A stretch of 54,803 nt of DNA from Phoronis australis (Eukaryota > Phoronida > Phoronidae), in contig NMRA01000254.1 of assembly GCA_002633005.1 (NCBI GenBank), positions 373,370-428,172 of the forward strand, in the 5' to 3' direction. The notes under the pieces were generated by a model. The model did no database searches. It had not been told where the DNA came from and was given only the letters and a program-made list of their open reading frames with translations. Positions 10,383 through 21,876 of the stretch are shown piece after piece (the stretch's first letter is position 1; every line of letters starts with the position of its first letter). The translations under genes and the position numbers were made by a program.

Positions 10383-10690
10383 TCGAGTTCATAATGGCTT
10401 ACGTGGATAACTTTCAAAACATAGTTTGCACCCGATGAGAACAGTTCTAAATCTAAAATTCCATTCTGAACTCAAAATTTCGTGTTTTACTGAGTTTGTA
10501 GCTTGAATATAGTGGTCATAAAGTGCAAGCTTAGACCAAAAACTCACATGTACATGTATAAGGCGAGATGTACTCGAACACCGATCAATAACCACTTATC
10601 TTGAGTACACACGAAAGTAGAACAGAAAATGCAAAAATTGATTTCGAGTTTGATTTTGACAACAAATGCTAGACCCTGGCCTCTTCTCAT
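10383..10690. mobile_element. TCGAGT-rich foldback element, copy 1 (diverged)
   Basis: Shares blocks with 14272-14587 and 53173-53592: GAACTCAAAATTTCG, ACTGAGTTTGTAGC, CCACTTATCTTGAGT, then GATTTCGAGTT and a tail AGACCCTGG like the outer end of the other copies. It is the most diverged of the three. Confidence 0.55.
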
Positions 10691-11724
10691 CAAAACTGAA
10701 ATATATGTCTATACAATTCTTAAGACAGAAAATACTTTTCTTCACTAGTGCTTTTTAACAGCCTTTAATTGTTTTGACAGGGTTATTTGAATTTTGACCT
10801 ATGCAATCCGTACCTGAAGTGTATTAGGTGCCATTAAATTAATGAGTGCCATCTGTTGACCAATCTTTGTTTTCACCCATTCTTCAATCCACTGCAGATT
10901 TTAACAAGTTTGCGCACAATTTGAAACAAGTTATCATATTGGTTAAACTTTATTGATAGACTTTAGTACTTTATTAGCAACAAGCCACATTTTCAGGACG
11001 TTTTGCTTTGGCGAAGTTGTCACCAGTCTCCCCAAAAGAGATGTCACTTTAAACGGAACAACAATCGAGCAAGCACCTTTTGCTCCAGACACTAACGTAC
11101 CGCTTTGAAATCGACGTCTTACCTTTTGATTCAAAAGCAGGAAAGTGATGCAAGAGGGTGACGTTCAATTCATTGTGTAGTTTTAAGCGGCTGTAACGGA
11201 CAAAACAGGTGTCATTTGAATGACAGAATTTCAAAATATTACACACGTTTTGTGTCCTAGATCTTGGCCTACGTTGCCTTGCTAGAGGACCACTGTGAGC
11301 TGGAAAGGCGAGCGTCCTTAAATTTCACCCACACCGTTCAGCTGTGTTTTGACGTACAGTCACACACAGCTACCTAACTGTCTGTGCGTTGGGTTGATAT
11401 CAGAACTGAAGAATGTATCTATTTTTCGAACGCGGAAAGGTTATAAATTCTTATATTTGTGATCTGTTTAAAACACAAGGGGCGGTAGTTTGGAAACTTC
11501 TTTATTTAAATCTCAAGTTTGAAAAAGTAGTGAATTTTTATGTGAAAAATTCCAAGAACAGAAGATAACCAGGGCAATAGCCAGGTATTAAAGAATGTAA
11601 CGTCTTCTCATTTGAAATGAGCTTTTCTCAAATAAATGAGCTTCGAAAAAAGGACTTAAATTGAATACTTAATAAGGTATTGCCCAGACAATGCCATACT
11701 TGCAAATTCATTAAACGGTCTATC
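10691..11724. other. No recognised gene
   Basis: Minus ORFs 10943-11134 and 11049-11246 overlap in different frames and show no domain. Nothing else supported. Confidence 0.4.
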
Positions 11725-11755
11725 CTATATATATATATATATATTTACACACTCT

Positions 11756-11790
<35 letters not shown>

Positions 11791-11844
11791 GATATACCAT
11801 ATTCATTAATATATAGGATATACCAAACTCATTAATGGTTCTAT

Positions 11845-11879
<35 letters not shown>

Positions 11880-11892
11880 CGATTAATGAAAT

Positions 11893-11928
<36 letters not shown>

Positions 11929-12442
11929 CACTTAACAGAACGACGTCACTGGTATACCATATATATATATATATATATATATATATGGTATACCAGTGAC
12001 GTTCTGTTAAGTGTTCTATATATATATATATATATATACATGTATTTACACACTCACACACACACACGTATATATATATATATATATATAGACCACTGAC
12101 TTCATTCGTTTGAGCGGTTTATCCTATATATATATATATATATATATATAGGATAAACCGCTCAACGTCACTGGTATACCATATATATATATATATATAT
12201 ATATATGGTATATAAGTGACGTCGTTCTGTTAAGTGGTCTATATATATATATATATATCAATTTCATTAATCGGTCTATATATATATATATAGGATAGAC
12301 CGATTAATGAGTTTGGTATATCCGATATATATATATATATATATATATATTAATGAATATGGTATACATGTATATATAAAGGATATACATGTACCACTGA
12401 CGTCAATCGTTTGAGTGGTCTATCCTGTATATAAATCATATC

Positions 12443-12483
<41 letters not shown>

Positions 12484-12490
12484 ATATAGG
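11725..12490. repeat. AT-dinucleotide palindrome cluster
   Basis: At least eight (AT)n tracts of ~20-40 bp are separated by short unique arms that recur in both orientations. Clearest: the arm at 11925-11957 (ACCACTTAACAGAACG...GGTATACC) returns inverted at 11987-12020 with a 3-base deletion, around an (AT) core. Other arms (GACCGATTAATGA, TAGGATAAACCGCTCA, TAGGATATACC) also reappear inverted. A CA-rich tract sits at 11753-11779. The reading frames here are repeat artefacts. Confidence 0.9.
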
Positions 12491-14271
12491 ACAGACCAAG
12501 AACCCCGTCAGTGAGCTACACGGTTTCATTTGAAGCAGCCAGTGTGCAAGACATCTCATAGCGAAGTTATTTCAAACACATTGTGTACATTTCCTGACTG
12601 GTCTCAAATAATCACACGAATCCCAATAAAATAACACATTTCACGATTCTACCTGCTCTACTGCACCAAGACCACGATCCACTTGTCAACATTGTGTCAC
12701 AGAAATGAACTAGTACTTTATAGTTGAAGAGTTTATATTCTTCAATATTTCATGAAACAATCTTCAGACCCTGCGTAAAATTCAACAATATCATCAATGA
12801 GAGTACCCACTGAAACAATTGCAAATGTCTACCATGTACCTAAATAAGTGTAAACGTCTTTCATGAAAAACGGAAAATCTGTGTTCATTATGTATTTTAT
12901 TATGTATCAATAAACACTAAAACAAGATGAAATGTCGTAAAGTTTATCAAAATGTCATAAAACCAACAGGAAAACAATTACTTATTAATGAGTAAGTTCA
13001 ATGGTCCTACAACATGCACATCCATTAGCATGGAAGTATATATGAGAACACAAGTTCATTGTTTCTTTATGTCCAAGCCTCACTTACTGAACTTGCGGAT
13101 TTTTGATTGTATAATTTGGCTTGTTTTTGCCCAGAGACAAGTAACCCAAAAAGTTAACAACCTGTATAATGCATTGGTGCTATACTCACTCACCGTAACA
13201 TACTTGAGCAGCCTACTTTCAAAATGTAAGTTCAATTATGATCACACATCAAAAGAAATTTTCAATCACACCTAGAGACGTGCAAGCCTACGACAATAAG
13301 AAACATAAAACATGAAAGTTGTATCACAACAACTATAAACTAGAAATCCTAACTACAAAACATCTATAAACATGAAAATCAAGTCAGTGAATAACACTGA
13401 TTTTTCATTAAACATCAGTTCTTACACCAGCACTTTGAATTTACTGCATATAAGTTCCACATTAGAAGTATTTTAACGCTGAGACAAAAATTTTACCAAT
13501 TTCTAAGTCTTGATTGAGACAATAATTTGACATTAACATTTTTAATACGGCATTTTATATTGACAGTTTTGATCATAACTTAAAAAGTACCAAAAACACA
13601 ATAACGCAGGTCATTGACATGCATCCACATCTTCACCGTAAACAGAGTGTTTTCTAGGGATGTTGGAGCAGTTCAAAATATATTGAATGCCACTTGGGGG
13701 CACCAAAGTTATCAGACTCCTTCAAATAAGAATATCGGCTACTGTCGTATGATCCATTCAAAAAACTATGTCAACAAAGGTTTTCTTCGCATAGACACGT
13801 CAAAATTCATAGAGACTGTTGGAACTGTTTGGAAGACAGAGACAGATGGAAAAAATCAGATGCAAAAATTAACCATAGTCAGTTACCATCTTGATTGGAA
13901 AAAGATAACAACTTTCATGAAGATCCTGCAAGTTAATGAGTGCACAAGGCAGCTTCCCCAACAAAAATGGCCACAAGGGGATGGAAAAGTAGTTAGTTAT
14001 GTATGACAATTCAAGCCAGTTGTTGTCTTCCCAGTAGGAACACATTCTTACTTCCAGTTTCTTTTGATCGGTATTGTCAACACAGAATATTCCAAGCTCT
14101 CATTGGTCTACTACATGTATGTGCCTCAGTGCATGGCAAAAATTCTGGTTCTTGTTCTTCTTCTGTGTCTTGGCAACTCCATGATTTTCTTCAGTGGTAA
14201 CTCGTCAGCTATGTCTGCTGGACCTGAAAATGGACAATGATGAAAGCATATTTTAAGGAAACAAACCATTT
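12491..14271. other. No recognised gene; one unexplained 130-codon frame
   Basis: AT-rich. A plus frame at 13614-14006 (130 codons) is long for this composition but has no domain I recognise and no clear splice context. On minus, 14224-14130 follows an acceptor-like TTTTCAG and ends in a Lys/Arg-rich tail, a possible terminal exon with no partner found. Confidence 0.35.
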
Positions 14272-14587
14272 GCCCAGTCTCTACTCTACTTTTGAGCAAA
14301 CTTAAGATAAGTGTCTACTATTCTATACTTGTATACATAATGACTTATTATGCAGATAATTTATTAGTCCTAGTTTGCAGTTGATAAACCAAACATAAAG
14401 GCTAAAAGTTCGAGTTTGAACTCGAAATTTAGAGTTTTTACTCGAGTTTGTAGCACAAATACAAGGGTCTTCAAGAGCAAACTTGGACTAGAAACTGCAT
14501 CAACTATAATGTAATCGAGCACAGTCTGATAACCTCTTATCTTGAGTTTGCTCAAAAGGAGCAGAGAAATTGCCATTAGAGACCGGG
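14272..14587. mobile_element. TCGAGT-rich foldback element, copy 2
   Basis: About 316 bp with nested inverted ends: outer CCCAGTCTCTA (14273) against TAGAGACCGGGG (14576-14587), and inner TTTTGAGCAAACTTAAGATAAG (about 14290) against CTTATCTTGAGTTTGCTCAAAA (about 14537). The centre holds GAGTTTGAACTCGAAATTTAG. The same parts in the same order are present, inverted, at 53173-53592. Confidence 0.75.
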
Positions 14588-16934
14588 GAACATAGTAATT
14601 TACATGTCATGTCAGCATACAGTGTACAGTGTAGGTCACAGTAATACAACATAGAAAAAAATATTCTGTAAAATGAATACAAACAACAGCAACGTGGAGC
14701 ATTGAAATGTGCCCACGATACCACCGCAAATCGTAGGCTTTTAGAGGTGTTTATTAGTACTATAAAATGGCCATTAGACACATTCCAAAGTGGGAAAATG
14801 TCGCAGTCTCACAAATTATCAGAAAACTATACCGAAAGCAATAAAAATGGACACTAGACACAAGGTGGTGCAAAATACATGTAATCCATACGAAAGTGGG
14901 TAAATAACTTCATATCACTTACAGAGCCAATCTACCAAATTTTATGAAAATTCGCTCGGGACCTTTGAAGATACAGAGGTAAATGAAAAAAACTAAAAGT
15001 GCCACTAGGGGGTACGCCGGCAATAGGATCCGTCTAAAACTTCGCTCATGCCTTCCCATCTACGAATGAAAACCTGCAAAATTTCAGGAATATACATCTG
15101 AGGATCTTGTAGAGCAACGTACGCTGGACAAACAGTGATGATGGCATGATGTGCCCACATATAAATACATGTATGTGAGTGCATAAAATGTTTACATTTC
15201 ATCGATTGTAGATTCTTGATGTTTGTTGCCAACTAGAAAACCACTACCACTTGAGCAATCAATGAAGAAACAGGTTTGCCTTATGCTGCAAACACAATGG
15301 CCCATTGAATTCAGAGATTTCTTCGACCTGTCTGGTCATATCTGTTATCTCAGACTACAACTCGCAAAATTGAACATATTCCATTTGCCTGAATGAATCA
15401 TTATCTGGTGAATATTTCATGCAACATGGTGTAGTGTAGTGTAGTGTAGGAGTGATTAAAAATTTAAATTCAGTACATAGATTAAATTGGGTTGTGGCAC
15501 AAAATTTCACCAACAGCAAAGCCATCATGAAAGGCCGTCTGCAGTAAACAACATGGGCAATTCTGTTTGTAACCAATGCAAAATCAGAGAACATCTTGAT
15601 CCATTGTCAAAACGCTTATCCTAGGAAAACACTTTTGTTGGGTCTTAATGGTAGCTTTCAGAGTTTTCTGCCAAAGAAAATTGCCTTTATTGGACCGTGA
15701 CGGACAGAATAACTCAAACTTCAGTATTTAAGCTTATTTGCTCTTTTGGAAGAGATTCAAAACTAAATTAGTGCAATGAAACAGGTGTTTCTTTTTGATC
15801 AAAGTATATCGATTGACCTTTTGCATGAAATTATCACTTCAGGTAAGCCTTGGTATGCTTGGTATGTGCACTAGAATGTAAACTTTTAACATAATTGACC
15901 AATGCAAAAACAACCCGTCATACGATCCTCACTTAAACTAGAATACGTATACATGTAAGAATGAGGGTCATTTTGTATACAATACCTGTTGGCATTTAGA
16001 AAAAATGTTATTCAAGAAAAGTAGGACTAAAAATTTTTAACGAGTAAATGTGCTAGGCTTGCTCAAGCCACTCGCCACTGGCGAATTCTGAGCGGCACTG
16101 GAAATAATTCATTCCCCAACTTGGCGAATGCTTTCGCTTCTTGACAATAAAAATTAATTTCGGGAAACCTACTTGCGTGACAACTCAGTCAGCTCAAATC
16201 AAGTCGCGCTGCAAAGCAAACGACATTCATATTTCGATTCAGAGTCATAAAAATAGCAAGCACATCTTCCATTTTATGTCCGTCACTGCTCCTGAAATCA
16301 CACTTTTACAAGACAAAATGTTCATCTCGGTAGCGGAGGGGAGGGAGATCAGCGCTCTTGGTAATGGCAATTTCTCGCCTGACAGCGAGCTCACAGTTGT
16401 CGTCTGCATGTGACATGAAATATGAATCAAGCTTTAAATTTATTATTTTAAATTACTCGAGTCTTTCCTAATTCATTACAAACTTTACCAAATTTCAGTG
16501 CACACTTTGTCATGTCAAATATTGTTTGAGAATTGACAAGGAGTAAATGGCATAGGCGATGCCGAGAAGAACAAGTTTATCAATTTTAAATCAAAATATG
16601 TCACGTTACACCTAGTCAGCTCCCTAAATATCGCAAGTGTAAAAGAGCTCTCGATTATCTGAAAGGAAAGGTGCCTGTGCCTTCCGAGAGGAGAATTTTA
16701 TGGGGGAATGGGGACGATATTCGGCCCCAAAATCAAGGGATTGACGGACCGGAAAGTTATTGAGAGACTGGTACACATTTGCATTTCGGCGGTGGCCGAA
16801 AGAAAGCAAAGTAAAGTGAATGTCAGCTTGTTGCTTAATGAGTTTTATATTCACTGCTCTGCACGATTTAGCTTTTATTTTGTACTTCACAAGTTATGTT
16901 TACGTTTCTGGACCAAAATGTTTTGCTCTTCAAA
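14588..16934. other. No recognised gene
   Basis: Several 60-93 codon frames on both strands without domains. Small repeats: a (GTGTA)n run at 15430-15450, and the word GTGCCACTAGGGGG at 14999, similar to 13690 (ATGCCACTTGGGGGC). The short palindrome TCGCCACTGGCGA lies at about 16071-16083. Confidence 0.4.
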
Positions 16935-17170
16935 ATGCCCACGTGGGCAGGCGTACACTTTATCCCTGCAGTAACAAAGGGATAGGGGGAAACCTTGAAC
17001 ATTTTTTTAGGTCAACATCATTTAAATGTCCTTGTGGCCGGCCTTCCACTGCTATAACACGGGATAGGGGGGGACTCCTGCCCAATTATTTTTAAGGTCA
17101 ACATCATTTAAATGCCCATGTGGCCGGCGTACACACACACAATAACTCGGGTACAGGGAGAACCTTGCGC
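16935..17170. repeat. Degenerate ~86-91-bp tandem repeat, three units
   Basis: Units begin ATGCCCACGTGGGCAGGCG (16935), ATGTCCTTGTGGCCGGCC (17026) and ATGCCCATGTGGCCGGCG (17112), spaced 91 and 86 bp. Each is followed by CACT/CACA, a GGGATAGGGGG-like box and TTTTTAGGTCAACATCATTT. Confidence 0.7.
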
Positions 17171-17769
17171 AAACTTTTTATGTCATAACGAAACCCATGT
17201 TGGCCGACATCCTCTTCAACTTATTAGGTTGCAATACGACCTTGGAATGTTGATCATTTATTTTTTTTCTTAAGGCATCATTTATGAAAAGAGCATGTGC
17301 ATTACAAGAAAAATAAAATTTCGGTCTGTGTAACTGTGTTTTTGTCAATTGCTGGGGTTGGAAAAAGAAAATTAATTGTATGTCTTCATGTACCTGTAAA
17401 GCTAGAGACATGGCCTCAGTTGTTGCAAGGCTTCGCACCACGGTCTTTCAGGAAAAAATGGCCAAAAAATATCTGACGCAAAATTAATGACACTTTTTTG
17501 AGTAAATCAAATTAGCTGCCAACTCCAAAGAACTGCCGTTTTTTTAAAGTGATATATTTTTGTTGAAGAATACACAGAACATATCAAGAAATGATGACAA
17601 ACCCATCAATTGCGAAACATTATATCTGCGTTGTAAACAATTCATAAATGAAACTAATATACATAGAGGTATATATATTTAAGTAGTATTTAATATAAGT
17701 ATTCCAATACTTAGATATGCTATTACGAATATATAAAAACAAAAGTATGTACAGATTCATGTATGGAAA
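17171..17769. other. No recognised gene
   Basis: AT-rich sequence including what may be the 3' tail of the non-LTR element that ends near 17770. The minus ORF at 17178-17441 has no domain. Confidence 0.4.
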
Positions 17770-18638
17770 TCAGGAGCAACAACATTGATAAAAGGTACAT
17801 AAAAATTGGCTGACGTTGCTTAGGAGGAATTCATTGAGAAGTACATGTAGGTCAAGGTTAGGACTACCATTCAATAATAATGTAATTCTAGTTGGGAAAT
17901 TATTACAAGATTTGAGATCGTTAACAATTGATTGGTTTTCATTGGGTGCACGAAAGAGCGAGTCTCTCAGGTATTCGATGAGGGGACATTTGAAGAAAAT
18001 ATGAGGATAACATTGATGGTCATCACATTTACAGTTTGGAGAGACATTACTAAAGTTATGCCTAAACTTGTCAAGGTTGAAGAAAAGACCATATATTGAT
18101 CTGCACAATGTTATTTCGTTATCGCGGAGAAGGGAGAATTGAGCCAAGGGTGTTGAGTTATAAAAATTATGAAAAACAGTTCTAAAATTATTTTTTATAC
18201 CCGTAAAAGAGTTGCTTTTCTTATCAGACACTGGAAGAGAATTCCAGTTGTTGATGCACATTCTGAATGCCTGACTGAACGACGGAGGAATTGCATATGG
18301 TATGGAGGATCTCCAATCGCTACGATGGCCTTGTCTCTAGTAGTGTATAGATCAAATATTTTTTGACAGAGGCGTTGTTGACATTGTTTATTAGTTTGAA
18401 AGTAAATGCAGTCATGTGAAGATTGCGTCGAGTAGAAAGTTTAGGCCACTTGAGACTATTCAAAACTTTGGGTCCTCTGTAAGCTCCGGTTATAAGTAAG
18501 GGAGCTTGATATTGTAACTTCTCCAAATGCTGGAGTGCATCCGTGTTGGCATACTGGTATATAATATCACAATAATCGAAGTATAAAGGATTTGATCAAA
18601 ACTTCTAAATGTCAAGAATTCAGATGACGAGAGACAAT
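17770..18638 (-). mobile_element. Non-LTR retrotransposon, 3' part (after the RT palm), disrupted
   Basis: On minus the frames read YFDYCDIIYQYANTDAL, then LEKLQYQAPLLITGAYRG, then RRNLHMTAFTFKLINN (18600-18320), and after frameshifts a 163-codon frame (18261-17770) with FHNFYNSTP and a terminal zinc-knuckle-like CKCDDHQCYPHIFFKCP. These are typical of the thumb and C-terminal region of LINE reverse transcriptases, mobile elements that copy through RNA. Frame breaks near 18300 and 18590 show it is inactive. It is continuous with the RT part at 20376-21483, the two being split by the insertion at 18640-20375. Confidence 0.8.
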
Positions 18639-18639
18639 C

Positions 18640-20375
18640 TTAAATGAGAATGCCACCCCAAAAACAACCTATTTTGTGTCAATCTAGCTCGAGTACTAGT
18701 TCTACTCGATAACGGCAGGTTCGGTTGCGTTACCTGACACCTGACGGCAGATGGAGATGTTGAAATTATCCAATGACGTAATTGGTTTCACACGCAGTCT
18801 GTTCAGCAGTTCACAACACCGGTTAGTGGTGTCAGCTTATCGCTTGAATTCATCGATTAACACCAATAAATCACCAAACATCAATGTAAAACCCTTAAAA
18901 ATACACCGAGTTCTTATTAAAACGTGTCGTTTTATTTCGTTGTTACGGATTTACTGGTGATTTGGAGACAACGTAGCCTACCGTAGTTCGGCAGGCCAAT
19001 TTACCAAGGTCCGTAGCAGGAGTTTGGGGTCTGTTCNGGAGATAAATTCGAAGTATTCTTCCGTGAAATACAGACAAAAGAACTTAGATCTGTGTTTTTT
19101 ATACTTGCGATTTTCTGAGTTCTTAATGCGCAAAACGCTTGTTATCCCGGCCAGTGGCTCGGAATCCGATCAGACCGGTCATGGCCGGACTGACGGATCG
19201 CTATCCCGGTCAGTGGCTCGGAACCCGATCAGGCCTGTCACGGCCGCCGGGACTGGCACGAACATAAACCAGCTTGAGTTGGAAACTAAACCTCCAGTCA
19301 CGAACAGACTATATGATAGTGAGCAAAGAAATAATGTGCACGTAATTATTTATGTGAATTGGCCTGAAGAATGAAAATCTACTTACTTGCGGGTGCCGCC
19401 AAAGTCTGGTTCCCCTTCCACAGACGGTCAGGGCAAAGGTTGTAAAGTAACAATGATTTGAATACTGTATTTGTATTTCTAAATAATGATCCCCCTGACA
19501 TGGGACAATAGCATATAACATAGAGTAATTGTTTCACAACAGCAACCACTGAATTAGCATGCGCTCACACGGGCTCGGTGCCCGGTCAGTTACCTTTGTT
19601 ACCCGGCATCAAAAGCTGGTAACGAAGTGGTTTATTCATTGCTGGCTTCTCAAAACATTTGCACTCACGAGCACTCCAAGGCATAACAAATTGTATCTAA
19701 TAAGACAGGCTTTGTGTCACTTTCATATAAGCATTGGTTAGGATCATTTTAGGATTAGAATAATTCATTTTGAAACCGAACACACAATATTACATGGCAA
19801 CTTGCCCGGCGCTAATACCGACTTAGTCAAGAGCTCATCTGACGAAAACTTCACGGGTCGGATCGTTAGGTTTCACAGAGTATCAGTTCGAACCGGAAAA
19901 CACTAATAAAGAAATACTATAGAGGCGCGCCATGAACATGCGCCGGCAACAGAACATATGGATAGTTTTTTGGTAAGCCGGAATTCGTCAGAGAAATCAT
20001 TGTCGACCAAGGCGAAATACCGGCTAGACACGGAGATGTTTCACGGCCTCATTCTTGCTATTAACAGCATACCTTTCATTCTTCACTACCGCGAGCCACT
20101 TCCTAAGCATTTCGGGCTCTCGAGAAAGTCGAAAAAACAATATACCCGCTTTCTTCGCAGCTTCATAGTTCGGACAAGCGGGAATCAATACACCGCAATA
20201 TAGCGGCATTCACTCTGCAGACGAACCACTGACGTCGCTGCGTCGCTTCTCACTTCCTCACAGGTTAACGCGACACCTCTAGGCAAGGTGAGGTCGACCG
20301 TATAAGAGGCGATGTGGATATAGGCCGATTAAAACGATAAAAAGACTAATTAAAGCAGGTGGCATACTCCTTTAA
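18640..20375. mobile_element. TTAA-flanked DNA transposon nested in the LINE
   Basis: About 1.73 kb bounded by TTAA on both sides (18640-18643 and 20372-20375). Directly inside are inverted ends: left ATGAGAATGCCACCC, right (complement) AGGAGTATGCCACCT, 12 of 15 positions matching. The LINE reading resumes on each side, so the host sequence was cut at TTAA as piggyBac-type elements do. The interior has no transposase I can see; it holds a ~59-bp tandem pair starting ATCCCGGYCAGTGGCTCGGA (19144, 19203) and the single N at 19037. Non-autonomous or gutted; assignment to a superfamily rests only on TTAA and the ends. Confidence 0.7.
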
Positions 20376-21483
20376 GTGGGTTAATTAGTTCCTGACTTTT
20401 TGTACGAGCTCCCAAACGTGAGGTGTGGATAAGAGTTTTTCATCTAACAGTATACCAAGATGTCAGTGCGACTGTTTTCTAGGAATGATTTCATCATTAA
20501 GTTTAAGGTCATAAGACGGGTCAAGAAAGAAGAGAGCATTAATAGGTTTGGAGAAGGTGAGGTCAACGCTTTTTCTGGTTTAAAATTCATTCTCCATTCT
20601 TGTGACCAATAGCTGAGTTTATTGAAGCTGCAGAGAACTTTCAGGGCTGCTCCCTGCGAAGGGGTAAAAAGCGCCGTGTCACTGCATAAAGGTACTGTAT
20701 GTGATACATGACAGGTTATCAGAAGAGAAGAGGGCCCAATACGCTACCCTGCGGTACACCTGCGTTTACAAATCCACGAGGGGATAAAGCTGAAAGTACG
20801 CCGTCGATAGAAACACTGTATGTTCTATCTTAGTATGAGGTGATCATGTTTAAAAGAATACCAGTAATGCCTTAGGATCGAATTTTGTGAAGTAGAAGGT
20901 CATGAGGGACACAGTCGAAAGCAGAAGCTATATCTAGAAAAATGGACCTGACACTCTCGCCCTTCTCAAAATGTAAATGAATCTCAAGTATTATTTCAAC
21001 AAGTTGTGCCACGGTGCTGTTCCCACGCAAAAACAAAATTGACGATGATAGATCAAGTTGTTTTGTTTGAGAAATGAAAGTATACTTTGAGCAATAATCT
21101 TCTCCAAGATTTTTGAATAGGGTGTTAAGTAATGTTATTGGGCGATAATTTGAAATTTCAGTTTTGGAGTCTTTTTTGTGTATAGGGACCATAATTCCAT
21201 GTTTCCAAGAAGACGGATATATACCTAGCTGAAGAAGTTTGTTAAACAGATTGGTCAAGGGCGTGGTAATTTTGTTGGCAATGATTTTGATCATTTTGCT
21301 GGTGATTAAAGCTGTGTCATCATTCTTATTGTGGCCAATTTCATTGAGATATTTCCGGACATCAGTTTGATTAGCCGGGATATCAGACAGTTGATTGAGA
21401 CATCGTTCACGAAGAAAGGGAAAGTTCCCTACTTTAGTAGGTGTAATGTGGCTTTTGTTCGTGGAAAACAAATAAAGGTTCAT
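20376..21483 (-). mobile_element. Non-LTR retrotransposon, RT domain part, disrupted
   Basis: The frame at 21483-20872 encodes the fingers and palm of a LINE reverse transcriptase: SSWKHGIMVPIHKKDS, ISNYRPITLLNT, then motif A in SIFLDIASAFDCVPHDLL. After stops the minus strand continues with motif B, AGVPQGSVLGPLLF (20760-20715), then a damaged catalytic box reading CSDTALFT instead of Y-x-D-D-T (about 20683-20665), then WSQEWRMNFKPEK. The loss of the second catalytic Asp and several stops mean it is dead. It is interrupted on its 3' side by the TTAA element; the remainder is at 17770-18638. Confidence 0.85.
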
Positions 21484-21519
21484 TCACTTCTTGTCAAGTT
21501 TGCTATGACATGCTGGTTG

Positions 21520-21615
21520 CACAGTGGTAAAGCTCAAGCTGAAGCAGATGCATTAATTGTCGAAACATCAGTAAAGAACGCAGACGATGCAGACTTGTTG
21601 GTTCTTTTGTGTTAA
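21520..21615 (+). pseudogene. Fragment of a repeat-associated protein (…DADLLVLLC)
   Basis: The plus frame ends KAQAEADALIVETSVKNADDADLLVLLC. Such EADxLIV...DxDLLVLLC segments recur in uncharacterised, probably transposon-derived proteins of invertebrates; here the spacer between the halves is shortened. It lies between two LINE fragments, so it is probably carried repeat debris. Confidence 0.3.
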
Positions 21616-21769
21616 CATGCTACTTCACAACAATTTCTATTGTTTATAAAATCTGACAAGAGGCACCAAAGCTAGAGGAGAGTAAGGAACATAGAAAAAC
21701 TGCAGCTGTTTCATGGTGCCGAAACGTGCGCGCTTTTGCCATGCAATAGGTTGCTGCGATACAACATCA

Positions 21770-21876
21770 CGGCTGTTTAGTATTGGCTGAAACAGTTTGT
21801 TAAGCAGATTGGTCAAGGGCATTGTAATTTCGTTGGCAATCATTTTGATCATCTTGCTGGTGATTAAAGCTGCCAT
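21770..21876 (-). mobile_element. Second copy of a LINE segment
   Basis: The minus frame reads ALITSKMIKMIANEITMPLT then LLNKLFQ, nearly the same as ALITSKMIKIIANKITTPLT then LFNKLLQ at 21312-21225. It is a direct repeat about 560 bp away with several substitutions, so it is a diverged duplicate and not an assembly echo. Confidence 0.8.

Noticed and set aside
11846-12067. Minus frame rich in Tyr-Ile repeats
   Set aside because: Translation of AT dinucleotide tracts; no coding evidence.
13614-14006. 130-codon plus frame as a gene
   Set aside because: No domain, no splice or promoter support; left as unexplained.
14130-14224. Possible minus terminal exon after TTTTCAG with a Lys/Arg-rich tail
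   Set aside because: No upstream exon with matching phase found; the frame choice is arbitrary.
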